24,495 nt of DNA from JOPF133 sp052144935 (GCA_052144935.1 JBKQPR010000317.1:1-24495), one strand, 5' to 3'. Counted from the stretch's first letter, positions 1-7,078 are shown. Numbers and translations are program-made. The notes: a model not told the origin generated them from the letters alone.

Positions 1-149
1 CTGGACAGTGCACCGGACCGGTGCGCCGGCGCGCCCCCACGGAGTCTCCCGTGTTCTCCGCAATCCCCTGCCCGGCGTTTCCGCCACGCCAAGAACCCCC
101 CGAATCCCCGCGCACGGCGGGAGGCAGCCTACCCACACGTCACCGCGCG

Positions 150-220
150 GTCGCATCAATTTCGCGGCCTGCACACCCGCCTGTTCCAGACATACCGCAT
201 GGCCGCGAAACTGATGCGAC
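150..220. repeat. Inverted repeat, 20-bp arms, upstream of integrase/IS91 genes
   Basis: Bases 150-169 are the reverse complement of 201-220 with one mismatch (19 of 20), separated by 31 bases. The left arm reads GTCGCATCAATTTCGCGGCC. IS91-family elements lack ordinary terminal inverted repeats but carry hairpins near their ends, so this could be the element's left end. That role is inferred. Confidence 0.7.
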
Positions 221-313
221 CTTTTGCATTGAACTAAACCGCTGGGCGGTAGGCGAGGTGCGATGGCGGCCGGCAGGGTGAGGCGTCCCGGCGGAGCGGT
301 CTGGGGTCACAAT

Positions 314-342
314 GAAACTGGTTGTTCCCAGCAACCAATTTC
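314..342. promoter_or_regulatory. Small inverted repeat just upstream of integrase RBS
   Basis: GAAACTGGTTG (314-324) pairs with CAACCAATTTC (332-342) in 10 of 11 positions around a 7-base loop. It ends 8 bases before the AGGAG ribosome binding site (350-354). It could be an operator for the recombinase, or a leader hairpin affecting translation. The position is suggestive, but the function is not shown. Confidence 0.4.
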
Positions 343-360
343 AATTTGCAGGAGTGAAAC

Positions 361-1251
361 ATGACCCCCTTACGCCAGCGCATGCTGCAGGACATGCAAC
401 TGCGCAACTTCTCCGCCGGCACCCAACGTAGTTATATCCATTACATCGCCGGCTTTGCAACCCATTATGGCATCAGCCCGGACCGCCTCGGCCTGGACGA
501 CGTCCGCAACTACCAGCTCCATTTGATCGAACAAAAGCATTTGGCGCCCCAGAGCATCAACTGCTTCGTGGCCGCCGCCAAGTTCCTGTACACCGTCACG
601 CTCGACATGCCCTGGAGCGAGGAGGGCTTTGCACGCATGAAAGTGCCGGAGAGGTTGCCCTTCGTGCTGAGCGTCGCGGAAGTCAAGCAGTTCTTTTCCC
701 ACATCGGCATTCTCAAACATCGGGCCGCCCTGATGCTGTGCTACGCAAGCGGATTGCGCAGTTCCGAAGCGGTGACTCTGAAACCCGCCGACATCGACTC
801 CAGCCGCATGCTGATCCGAGTCCAGCTAGGCAAGGGCGCCAAGGACCGTTTCACGATTTTGAGCGAGCGATTGCTGACTTTGCTGCGCCAATACTATAAA
901 GTGCAGCGCCCCGTGGAGTGGCTGTTTCCTGGAACCAAAGCCGGTACACACTTGCAAGCCGCCACCATTCGGGAAGTCTGCCACTACGCGACCCGCATGG
1001 TGGGCCTGAACAAACGCATCACACCGCATATCCTGCGCCACAGCTTCGCTACCCACCTGTTCGAGGCCGGGACCGACACGCGGGCCATCCAGGTCCTGCT
1101 GGGCCACAGCCGCATCGATACGACCGCCCGTTATACGGCGGTGACACCCCGGTCGATCGGCAAGATCGTCAGCCCCCTGGATCGGCCGGCACCGCCATCG
1201 GCGCGGAACCAGCGCAGCCGCCAGCCAAAGCCCAAGCTGGAAACGGCCTGA
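361..1251 (+). CDS. Tyrosine recombinase (phage-integrase family) of an IS91-type element
   Basis: A 296-aa site-specific recombinase that would cut and rejoin DNA through a 3'-phosphotyrosine. An N-terminal SAM-like core-binding domain (about residues 5-85) is followed by the catalytic domain (about 100-270). The active-site set is complete: R133 in YASGLRSSEA, K158 in GKGAKDR, H223 and R226 in HILRHSFATH, H249 in LLGHS and nucleophile Y258 in ARYTAV. The length is normal for compact XerD-like integrases. The start has AGGAG 6 bases upstream. The IS91-family transposase begins 4 bp after its stop, an arrangement known for IS91 relatives that carry an extra recombinase gene. It therefore probably belongs to the transposon rather than to a prophage or integron. 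It looks intact. Its exact job in transposition (for example resolving intermediates) is not established from sequence. Confidence 0.93.
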   Translation: MTPLRQRMLQDMQLRNFSAGTQRSYIHYIAGFATHYGISPDRLGLDDVRNYQLHLIEQKHLAPQSINCFVAAAKFLYTVTLDMPWSEEGFARMKVPERLPFVLSVAEVKQFFSHIGILKHRAALMLCYASGLRSSEAVTLKPADIDSSRMLIRVQLGKGAKDRFTILSERLLTLLRQYYKVQRPVEWLFPGTKAGTHLQAATIREVCHYATRMVGLNKRITPHILRHSFATHLFEAGTDTRAIQVLLGHSRIDTTARYTAVTPRSIGKIVSPLDRPAPPSARNQRSRQPKPKLETA

Positions 1252-1255
1252 GCCG

Positions 1256-2434
1256 GTGTCCCGCCCGGCCTTCGAAGTGGCCGACATCTTCCGCCGCTAC
1301 GGACCCGGCTACCGGCAGCGCCATCGCCTGCCGCGCGCCCAACTGCGCGTCATGCGTGCCATCGAGATCTGCCGGACCGCCGCCCTGGGCGGACATCTGG
1401 AACGCTGCGACCACTGTCACCATCAGCGCATCAGCTACAACTCGTTCCGCAATCGGCACTGCCCCAAGTGCCAAAACGCGGCGCGGGCGCGCTGGGTCCA
1501 ACAGCGCAAGGGGGAACTGTTGCCGATCCAGTACTTCCACCTGGTCTTCACCATCCCCTCGCAACTCAACGATCTGGCGCTGCACAATCCCAGCGTGGTT
1601 TATAAAATCCTCCTGGACGCCAGCGCCAGAACCCTCCAGACCATTGCCGGCGATCCCAAACACCTGGGCGCCCGCATCGGCTTCTTCTCCATCCTGCACA
1701 CCTGGGGACAAAACCTGCTCCACCATCCCCACGTGCATTGCGTCGCCACCGGCGGCGGCATCAGCCTCGACGGAACGCGCTGGATTTCCTGCCGTCCCGG
1801 TTTCTTCCTCCCGGTGCGCGTACTGTCCAGCCTCTTCCGCCGGTTGTTCCTCGAATCCCTGGAGGCAGCATTCTCCGTCGGCAAGCTTCGATTCTTCGGC
1901 CCCATGACCGAATGGCAGAGTCGCTTTCCACAGTGGCTTGCCGAATTGGCGGAACTCGACTGGGTGGTCTACGCCAAGCCCCCCTTCGGCGGGCCTCCGC
2001 AAGCGATCGATTACCTCGGCCGTTATACCCACCGGGTGGCGATCTCCAATCAGCGCCTCCTGGATCTGCAACAGGACGCCGTCTCATTTGCCTACCAGGA
2101 CTACCGTTCCCGCGACCACCACAAAATCCGGCGCATGACGATCGCCGCCGACGAGTTCATCCGCCGCTTTCTCTTGCACACTCTCCCGCCAGGCTTCCAA
2201 CGCATCCGTCACTACGGTTTGTTCAGCGGCGGGAATAAGAAGAAGACTCTGGCGGACTGCCGCCGTCTACTGGCCTGCGACTGCGACCTGCTGCCCTCGT
2301 CTCAGCAAGTGGCCCAATGCGTGCGGCAAATCATGACGCCCTCGGTGCTATGCCCGGTGTGCCATGTCGGGCAGATGATCCGCATGGAAATCATCCCTAA
2401 AGTCAGTGCCGCACTCAGGTTGGACTCCTCATGA
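1256..2434 (+). CDS. IS91-family transposase (HUH, Y2 type)
   Basis: A 392-aa rolling-circle transposase. An N-terminal zinc-binding domain is visible as C51-x2-C54 and C69-x2-C72 (CDHC, CPKC), with C39 nearby. The HUH metal site is HHPHVHC (H159 and H161). The paired catalytic tyrosines are Y253 and Y257 in DYLGRYTHRVAIS. A second CPVC zinc knuckle lies at 366-369. The start is GTG, 4 bp after the recombinase stop with no good Shine-Dalgarno, so translation is probably coupled to the upstream gene. The whole family pattern is present with no internal stop or frameshift, so the enzyme may be active. It would nick single strands at the element's ori end and transfer by a rolling-circle mechanism. 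Confidence 0.95.
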   Translation: MSRPAFEVADIFRRYGPGYRQRHRLPRAQLRVMRAIEICRTAALGGHLERCDHCHHQRISYNSFRNRHCPKCQNAARARWVQQRKGELLPIQYFHLVFTIPSQLNDLALHNPSVVYKILLDASARTLQTIAGDPKHLGARIGFFSILHTWGQNLLHHPHVHCVATGGGISLDGTRWISCRPGFFLPVRVLSSLFRRLFLESLEAAFSVGKLRFFGPMTEWQSRFPQWLAELAELDWVVYAKPPFGGPPQAIDYLGRYTHRVAISNQRLLDLQQDAVSFAYQDYRSRDHHKIRRMTIAADEFIRRFLLHTLPPGFQRIRHYGLFSGGNKKKTLADCRRLLACDCDLLPSSQQVAQCVRQIMTPSVLCPVCHVGQMIRMEIIPKVSAALRLDSS

Positions 2435-2626
2435 TCATAAGGCTGTCGCTCCTGTTCCACGACCGTTGGTACGCCGCACTCGCGGAAACGACATCCGTGT
2501 GCCCCAGCGCTCTTTCCAGGACCATCCAATCCCCGAAAACAACCTTCCCGGCCATCCCCCGGGGGCGTCTTTCCTCCCCTGCCTCTGGCTTTCCACCTTC
2601 CGGCCAAGCCACGACCAGCGCTGAGG

Positions 2627-2650
2627 ACCCAGTGGAGGCCTCCACTGGGT
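2627..2650. repeat. Perfect 24-bp palindrome
   Basis: ACCCAGTGGAGG is followed directly by its exact reverse complement CCTCCACTGGGT, with no spacer. It lies 193 bp after the transposase stop. It has no T-run after it, so it is not a classic terminator. It may be a cruciform or single-strand hairpin recognised at the IS91 right end, or a protein-binding site. Confidence 0.75.
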
Positions 2651-2713
2651 TGCTCTGCCCATAACCCCGGACATCCCCTCCCGCGGTTTCGTTCAACGAC
2701 CGTTTTCATCACC

Positions 2714-2728
2714 GGGCGGGGTCCGCCC
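2714..2728. repeat. GC-rich hairpin
   Basis: GGGCGG (2714-2719) and CCGCCC (2723-2728) form a six-pair stem around a 3-base loop. It sits 63 bp beyond the 24-bp palindrome. No T-run follows. It may be part of the transposon end. Confidence 0.4.
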
Positions 2729-2906
2729 TCGTCTCCTGTCCACCCTTTCGTGCCCCGCCCGCCGATGAAAACTTATGCATTCACAAACTTCGCCAACTTT
2801 CTTTATCCCCACAACTCCTGCCGTTCCAACCACTTGCCGCCCCTCCCCGCTTTTTCCCCCACCACCCTCCGCCGGCCCGCCAGATACAATGTGGCTTCGG
2901 GAGGCC

Positions 2907-3025
2907 TTCGCGAAAGCGAATTTGCCCGAGGCAAGCGGTTCCGAACATAAATGTTCGGCTCACCCTCGGTCAACTCTTCTGTTTTCAACAGAGCCTCCCC
3001 AAGCTTCCGAACATTTTGTTCGGAA
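2907..3025. promoter_or_regulatory. Cluster of five consecutive inverted repeats upstream of the 205-aa gene
   Basis: Five stem-loops follow one another within 119 bp. They are TTCGC-GAAA-GCGAA (2907-2920, GNRA-type loop), TTGCC-CGA-GGCAA (2922-2934), CCGAACAT-AA-ATGTTCGG (2941-2958), TCTGTT-TTC-AACAGA (2978-2992) and TTCCGAACA-TTT-TGTTCGGAA (3005-3025). The third and fifth share the half-site CCGAACA with centres about 65 bp apart, as a dimeric regulator's operators might. The alternatives are a structured RNA leader or the folded end of a mobile element. All pairings are perfect as read, but the function is unknown. Confidence 0.55.
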
Positions 3026-3035
3026 TGGGTTCGTT

Positions 3036-3653
3036 ATGGAAGAAACCACACCAACCACCCCCGATTGGATCGACATGGGCGCCTGGGTCGGCCGCCAGCA
3101 GGCCTTCGCCGTCATCGCCAAGAAATGCTCCGCCGCTCAGGCGCTGTCCCTGAAGGAGATGAAGGAGGCGCGCGGCTACGAGAAACTGGGCCTGTCCTGG
3201 GACGACTTCTGCCAGCAGCACGCCGGCATCAGCCGCGTCCATGCCGATCGCATCATCGGTCAGTACGACGAATTCGGAGAGGCCTACTTCCGCCTGTCCA
3301 GTCTGGCCCGCATCTCCCCGGAAGGTTACCGCGAGATCATCGACAACGTGATGGACAACTGCCTCGAGATCGATGGCCGGCAGGTGCCCATCGTTCCCGA
3401 AAATGCCTCCATCATCCGCGCCTTCATCCGCGCCTGCCGCTCCCAGCGCCGTGCCGGTGCGAAGGATCAATCGTCCGTGATACCCGACCTGGAACTCCGT
3501 CTCCACGCGATCCTCCAGGACATCAAACAAGTCCTGCGCCCCAACCTGCCCTTGGGCATCGCTTCCCGGCTCAAGGACACCGTCTATACCGCAATCCGCG
3601 AATGGGACCGCATCACCCGCCGCCTGGAGGAGTTGGATCCGCACAACCGCTAG
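3036..3653 (+). CDS. Conserved-looking 205-aa protein of unknown function, possible HTH
   Basis: I do not recognise a named family. From the ATG at 3036 the protein is soluble and charged, with no signal peptide or membrane segment. The middle (about residues 40-100) is helical, with a stretch, GISRVHADRIIGQYDEFG, that could be a helix-turn-helix. It is followed by an RISPEGYREI segment and an arginine-rich C-terminal half. The longer open frame begins at 2775, but its extra N-terminus is proline-rich and runs through the inverted repeats, so I chose the later ATG. No strong ribosome binding site is visible for it. The gene lies just beyond the IS91 genes on the same strand. It may be a passenger or a resident gene next to the insertion. 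If it binds DNA, the CCGAACA palindromes upstream are natural targets for autoregulation (inference). Confidence 0.7.
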   Translation: MEETTPTTPDWIDMGAWVGRQQAFAVIAKKCSAAQALSLKEMKEARGYEKLGLSWDDFCQQHAGISRVHADRIIGQYDEFGEAYFRLSSLARISPEGYREIIDNVMDNCLEIDGRQVPIVPENASIIRAFIRACRSQRRAGAKDQSSVIPDLELRLHAILQDIKQVLRPNLPLGIASRLKDTVYTAIREWDRITRRLEELDPHNR

Positions 3654-3753
3654 GCGACCTCTTCGTTTCCACCCGAAGGGTCCAGCGAACCAATAACGCC
3701 CACCCATAGAAGCGCCGCGACGCCGGGTGTTGGGGCATGACGGCTGCTGCGCA

Positions 3754-3948
3754 TCAACCTTTCCGTTTCGCGATCAGTTCCCTGACCTTGGGCACGAGAT
3801 CGTGGGGAACACGCATGATGGTCTCGCCAGAATCGATGCCGGCTTCATCCTCGGCCAATGCCTCATCCTCGCTCTGTGCTCCGTAGTGGGCGAGAACCCG
3901 CTGCACCTTGTCCTCATCCCATCCGGCTGGAAGTTTGTTCTGGCTCAT
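3754..3948 (-). CDS. Small antitoxin-like protein paired with the DUF4258-like gene
   Basis: A 64-aa acidic protein. The N-terminal part (MSQNKLPAGWDEDKVQRVL) looks like a short helix pair. The middle is Asp/Glu-rich (SEDEALAEDEAG), and the end (VPHDLVPKVRELIAKRKG) is a basic helix. Small acidic proteins like this usually lie next to DUF4258/BrnT-like toxin genes. Here the start codon overlaps the stop of the upstream DUF4258-like reading frame by the 4 bases ATGA, which implies coupled translation. I take it to be the antitoxin or partner. The gene itself is intact, although its partner is frameshifted. The function is inferred from size and context only. Confidence 0.75.
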   Translation of the reverse strand: MSQNKLPAGWDEDKVQRVLAHYGAQSEDEALAEDEAGIDSGETIMRVPHDLVPKVRELIAKRKG

Positions 3949-4246
3949 TGAATTTTCTTCTTCCTGCGCCTACGATAAGCCCCAAGGGGTTTCCCGGTAA
4001 GATCGTAAGACGTGATCACGAACACGCTGTCCGGCTCGGGGTCGGGGACGTAGATGACCCGCAGGTATCTACAGAAGCTGTCTGGCCCAAAGCAATTCTG
4101 GAGCCCTCGCGGCCCGCTCGATCTTCACCGGGTTCCTCCAGGATTTCAATGACCTCGCCCTCGGACACTTGATGGTTGTAAATATGGGGCGCACCGGTAA
4201 CACGGTCGATATAGAATCGGGCTTTCTCAAGCTCCTTCGTTTCCAT
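3945..4246 (-). pseudogene. DUF4258-like toxin gene with a one-base frameshift
   Basis: From the ATG at 4246 the frame encodes METKELEKARFYIDRVTG, then HIYNHQVSEGEV and a REGSRIALGQT segment, the first half of a DUF4258/BrnT-like fold. After about codon 60 this frame becomes unrelated sequence and stops near 4016. The expected second half, RYLRVIYVPDPEPDSVFV then ITSYDLTGKPL and a basic tail RRRRKKK, continues in the next frame. It ends at the TGA at 3945-3947, overlapping the downstream start. Restoring one G near 4067 (GT to GGT, making a Gly before RYLRV) would give one 100-codon gene. The span is 302 bases, one short of a multiple of three. It is either a true inactivating deletion or a sequencing error. 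It lies 56 bp downstream of the NHL gene and may share its transcript. Confidence 0.8.
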
Positions 4247-4302
4247 TCTATCGCCCAATGGCAAGCACATCCGGAGCAGCGCGGACAGCCACAAACACCG
4301 CC

Positions 4303-5361
4303 TTACTTCCTCACATACTTCTTCACATCCTTTGGTCCCACTTCCGCCCCGTAAACATTCCCCTGCGCGTCGGCCCACACGCCCTCGGCATCGCTGGTAA
4401 TCGCCGTCCCCGGCGACGGATCCGGGATGAACGCGGTTACCGAGCCGTCGCGCGCGCTGCCGATGCGGATGCCGCGCTTCCAGCCGGGATTGTGGCCGTA
4501 TCCTTCTTTGTCTGTGGATTCCGAATCGGTCACGTACATCGCGTCGTTCTTGTCGATGAAGATTCCGCTGGGCCTGCCGAACTGCTTCCACTCGGCCAGA
4601 AAACGCCCATTCTGATCGAAGATCTGAATGCGATTGTTGGCGCGGTCGCCCACGAACAGGCGCCCCTCGGAATCGAACGCCAGCGTGTGGGGCACTTCGA
4701 ATTGGCCGGGCGCGGAGCCGTGGCCGCCCCATTGCTTGACGAACTTGCCGTCCTTGGTAAACTTCACTACGCGCGCATTGCCGCGGCCGGCGTTATGGCC
4801 ATCGGAAACGAAGATATCTCCGTTGGGCGCGATGGCCACAGCGTTGGGCTGATTGAAAGTGTCCGGGCCGTCGCCCGCCACGCCCGCCTTTCCCAGGGTC
4901 ATCAGAACCTTGCCCTCGGGGCTGAATTTGAAAACCTGGTGCCCAATGCCTTCCCGCCCCTGGCCATCGGTGATCCAAAGGTTGCCGGCCGCGTCGATGG
5001 TCAGGCCGTGCGGGAAGACGAACATGCCCGCGCCGAAGCTTCGCAGGACCCGGCCGGAAGGGTTGAACTCCAGCACCGGCGCCAGGCTCGACCCTGCGCA
5101 GGAGTTGACGCCGCACCTCTCGGCGACCCAGATGTGGCCGTCGGCGGCCACCGCCACCGCGCTCGTGGACCCCATGGTCCTCCCCTCTGGAAGCTGGTAC
5201 CAGCGCTCGGCGGTGCGGTAGGGGTTGGGCTGCGAATTGGGCGGGACATCGGCCGGGGCGGCGGCCTGCCCGTAGCTCCGGGCGCACAACCACACCACGG
5301 CGGCGAGCGCCGCGAGCCACCCTAATCCTGCACGGCGTCCTGCACGTCCTGAGATTGTCAT
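4303..5361 (-). CDS. Exported NHL-repeat beta-propeller protein (peptidylglycine-lyase-like)
   Basis: 352 aa. The ATG at 5361 has GGAGGG 7 bases upstream; the frame continues 11 codons further up but without such a site. The N-terminus is a signal peptide: a twin-Arg-containing basic start, hydrophobic GLGWLAALAAVVWL, then SYGQA. About six NHL blades follow, seen as repeated GLTIDAAGNLWITDGQ, AVAIAPNGDIFVSDGH, TLAFDSEGRLFVGDRANNR and GIFIDKNDAMYVTDSE motifs. The layout resembles the single-propeller family that includes the peptidyl-alpha-hydroxyglycine amidating-lyase domain. In acidobacteria such proteins are common and mostly uncharacterised. It is probably periplasmic or surface-exposed. 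Enzymatic activity cannot be claimed from the sequence. The toxin-antitoxin-like pair lies downstream on the same strand. Confidence 0.88.
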   Translation of the reverse strand: MTISGRAGRRAGLGWLAALAAVVWLCARSYGQAAAPADVPPNSQPNPYRTAERWYQLPEGRTMGSTSAVAVAADGHIWVAERCGVNSCAGSSLAPVLEFNPSGRVLRSFGAGMFVFPHGLTIDAAGNLWITDGQGREGIGHQVFKFSPEGKVLMTLGKAGVAGDGPDTFNQPNAVAIAPNGDIFVSDGHNAGRGNARVVKFTKDGKFVKQWGGHGSAPGQFEVPHTLAFDSEGRLFVGDRANNRIQIFDQNGRFLAEWKQFGRPSGIFIDKNDAMYVTDSESTDKEGYGHNPGWKRGIRIGSARDGSVTAFIPDPSPGTAITSDAEGVWADAQGNVYGAEVGPKDVKKYVRK

Positions 5362-5396
5362 GCCAACCCTCCCTCGGTGGGTTTGATTGTACACCG

Positions 5397-6719
5397 TCAG
5401 GGGCGTGCCTCGGCAACCCGCTCCAAAGCCAGCAGACGCTTGCGCAGTTGCCGCAGCTCGTCCTCGCCCAGCCGCTCCGCGCAGCCGGCCACCACGCGCT
5501 TGCCCCGTTCAAGCAGGCTGCGGCGAAACTCGTGGTCCGCCGTAGTTGTGGCAATGTCCCGCAAGGCCCGCAACAGCCGCAAGCTTACCGCGGCATCGGA
5601 CTTCGCATACATCCGGATCTGCTCGAACGCGGAATCCAGCAGGTGGTCGAAATCGATCCAAGGAATGCTCACCCGAAACACTCCCGGCGGATCGTAGAGC
5701 AGCTCTTCGGGAGGCTCGCGCGAGGCGAAGCGGATCAGGATGCGGCTCAACTGGTCCACCGAGCTAATCGCCGTGCTCGGGTCGTTGACCGCCGGCGAGA
5801 TGGCCTTCAGCGCGATGTCCACAATTTGCAGGACGCCGAACTCGACGTCCTGCTGCAGCGTGCGAAAGGGGCCGAAGTCGAACGCGGCGCGGATGTCGTC
5901 GCCGGCTTCCGCGGTCAGCCGGTCGGCCTTCGAGACTTCGACCAGCGGAATTCCGGCGGGCACAAACTGTCCGACTCGCCGCGCGACGTGAATCTTGACC
6001 CGGTAGCTCTTGGCAAGGTGCACCAGCCGGCGGGTGTCGACCACCCGGATGTAGCCGGAGACTTCGCTGGGCACGGCGGGCCCCCATTCGATGGCTTCCA
6101 TGGGCCGCTCCACCATGCGGAACAGCCGGCGCGGGGAAGGCATCATCTCATCCACCATGGCTTCGGTCTCCGCCGCAATGCGGTCCACAATCTGGTTCAC
6201 GCTGATGGCGTGCGAGATGTGGTGAATGAAAAACAGCAGCCATCCCACGCAGGCCACCGCCAGCAGCATGGCGCCCAGCACGGTGGCCACCGGCTCGAAG
6301 GGCACGGGCCGGGAGCGCGCCGCGGGCAACGCCGCCATGCAGTAGCAGAAGGTACCCAGGAAAATCCCCAGCGTCCACTGCGTCACGCGGTCCTTGGAAA
6401 AGCTGACGATGATGCGCGGCGAAAACTGCATGGAGGCCAGCGTCAGGGTCATCAGCAGGATGGCGAAGACGATCGAGACCACCGTCATGATGGAGGCCGC
6501 GATGCCGGCCAGGATCACCTGCGCCACTACCGGATCGGCGTGGGACGGAAACAACGCCCTCGGCACCCAATCGCTGAACCCTGGAACCGTGCTCTCCAGC
6601 CATGGCAGGGCCAACCCCGCGCACCCCAGCGTCAAGGCGATCGCCATCGGCCGGACCAGGAACCCTCCACGCAGGTTGTACGTGACTTGGCGCAGCAGGA
6701 TGGGGAATCGTCTGTTCAC
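5397..6719 (-). CDS. DUF2254 family integral membrane protein
   Basis: 440 aa from a GTG start. Four hydrophobic segments are visible at about residues 22-40, 65-92, 115-132 and 145-165, followed by a long soluble C-terminal part. The family signature is clear: FFIHHISHAISVNQIVDR after the fourth membrane segment, and DIALKAISPAVNDPSTA at 301-317. The length is typical. The biochemical function of DUF2254 is unknown; the topology suggests an inner-membrane protein with a cytoplasmic regulatory domain. No clear Shine-Dalgarno precedes the GTG. A later in-frame ATG at 6647 has GGAGGG upstream but would delete most of the first membrane segment. A large inverted repeat (6733-6791) sits 14 bp upstream, so it would form in the 5' leader. 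It ends 36 bp before the NHL gene on the same strand, so the two may form an operon. Confidence 0.9.
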   Translation of the reverse strand: MNRRFPILLRQVTYNLRGGFLVRPMAIALTLGCAGLALPWLESTVPGFSDWVPRALFPSHADPVVAQVILAGIAASIMTVVSIVFAILLMTLTLASMQFSPRIIVSFSKDRVTQWTLGIFLGTFCYCMAALPAARSRPVPFEPVATVLGAMLLAVACVGWLLFFIHHISHAISVNQIVDRIAAETEAMVDEMMPSPRRLFRMVERPMEAIEWGPAVPSEVSGYIRVVDTRRLVHLAKSYRVKIHVARRVGQFVPAGIPLVEVSKADRLTAEAGDDIRAAFDFGPFRTLQQDVEFGVLQIVDIALKAISPAVNDPSTAISSVDQLSRILIRFASREPPEELLYDPPGVFRVSIPWIDFDHLLDSAFEQIRMYAKSDAAVSLRLLRALRDIATTTADHEFRRSLLERGKRVVAGCAERLGEDELRQLRKRLLALERVAEARP

Positions 6720-7078
6720 GGCGTCCAGCGGTAACCGCTCCCTCCGGTCACGGCTCCGACGCTTCAGAGCCGCGACCGTCAGGGAGCGGTTTTCAGTGTA
6801 TCAGCCTTGGACGCGTAGACTTGCACTCAGGGAGGCCTTTCGTGCGGCTCGCTTGCGCCTGGCGGGCGATCATGCGACGCCTCGGGGCTGGCTGCCTGCG
6901 TGCAAAAACTGAACGAGCCTGGCGCAGATTGCAGGAGCACCGGATCTTGACGGGCCACTCGCCGTCCCTGCTTCCCAGTGCCGCCGGGCGCGATCTCCAA
7001 TCCGAACTAAAGGCCGTTGGCAGGCGAAAGCGGCTGCCCCACCCGGCCTGCCCGTTCGCCGTGCGTTAATTTTAAGGA
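6720..7078. other. Intergenic region between divergent DUF2254 and aldo/keto reductase genes
   Basis: Apart from the inverted repeat at 6733-6791, about 280 bp hold no gene I can support. Promoters for both flanking genes should lie here, but I see no convincing -35/-10 pair. Confidence 0.5.
6733..6791. repeat. Interrupted inverted repeat (AACCGCTCCCT arms)
   Basis: AACCGCTCCCT (6733-6743) pairs perfectly with AGGGAGCGGTT (6781-6791). Inside, GGTC pairs with GACC and CGGCTC with GAGCCG, separated by small asymmetric bulges, leaving a 10-base loop. This makes a long stem of about 21 pairs. From memory, elements of this look recur in Solibacter-type genomes, so it is probably a dispersed repeat. 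That was not checked. Confidence 0.7.

Larger units (their letters stand above)
1..360. other. Non-coding leader upstream of the integrase
   Basis: I see no convincing gene here. The short open frames in it are overlapping, arginine/proline-rich translations of GC-rich DNA. The stretch holds two inverted repeats, listed separately (150-220 and 314-342), and the integrase ribosome binding site. It probably includes the left end of the IS91-type element, but I could not fix the boundary. Confidence 0.5.
361..2434 (+). mobile_element. IS91-family element core (recombinase + HUH transposase)
   Basis: Two intact, adjacent genes in one direction make up the core. The ends were not determined. Candidate structures near them are the inverted repeat at 150-220 on the left and, on the right, the palindrome at 2627-2650 or the hairpin at 2714-2728. 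IS91 elements move by rolling-circle replication and make no target duplication, so no flanking direct repeat is expected. Confidence 0.8.
2435..3035. other. 600-bp non-coding region with dense inverted repeats
   Basis: No protein-like reading frame is seen. An open frame on the plus strand runs through the second half, but its first 87 codons are proline-rich and cross five inverted repeats, so I read it as non-coding leader. The region contains a 24-bp palindrome (2627-2650), a GC-rich hairpin (2714-2728), a pyrimidine-rich tract (about 2835-2880) and a hairpin cluster (2907-3025). Confidence 0.55.

Noticed and set aside
1169..2071. Minus-strand open frame of 300 codons opposite the IS91 transposase
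   Set aside because: The transposase strand has complete zinc, HUH and tyrosine motifs; the antisense frame has none.
2941..3025. LexA (SOS) boxes
   Set aside because: The half-sites match, but the spacing (6 and 5 bases) differs from the standard 4 and between the two sites.
2775..3035. N-terminal extension of the 205-aa protein
   Set aside because: The extra 87 codons are proline/serine-rich and run through five inverted repeats; judged to be leader DNA.
4258..5325. Plus-strand open frame of 355 codons opposite the NHL protein
   Set aside because: Arg/Ala/Gly-rich shadow. The minus strand shows a signal peptide, a strong ribosome binding site and NHL blades.
5355..6734. Plus-strand open frame of 459 codons opposite DUF2254
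   Set aside because: His/Gln/Arg-rich shadow of a gene whose minus-strand product has a clear family signature.
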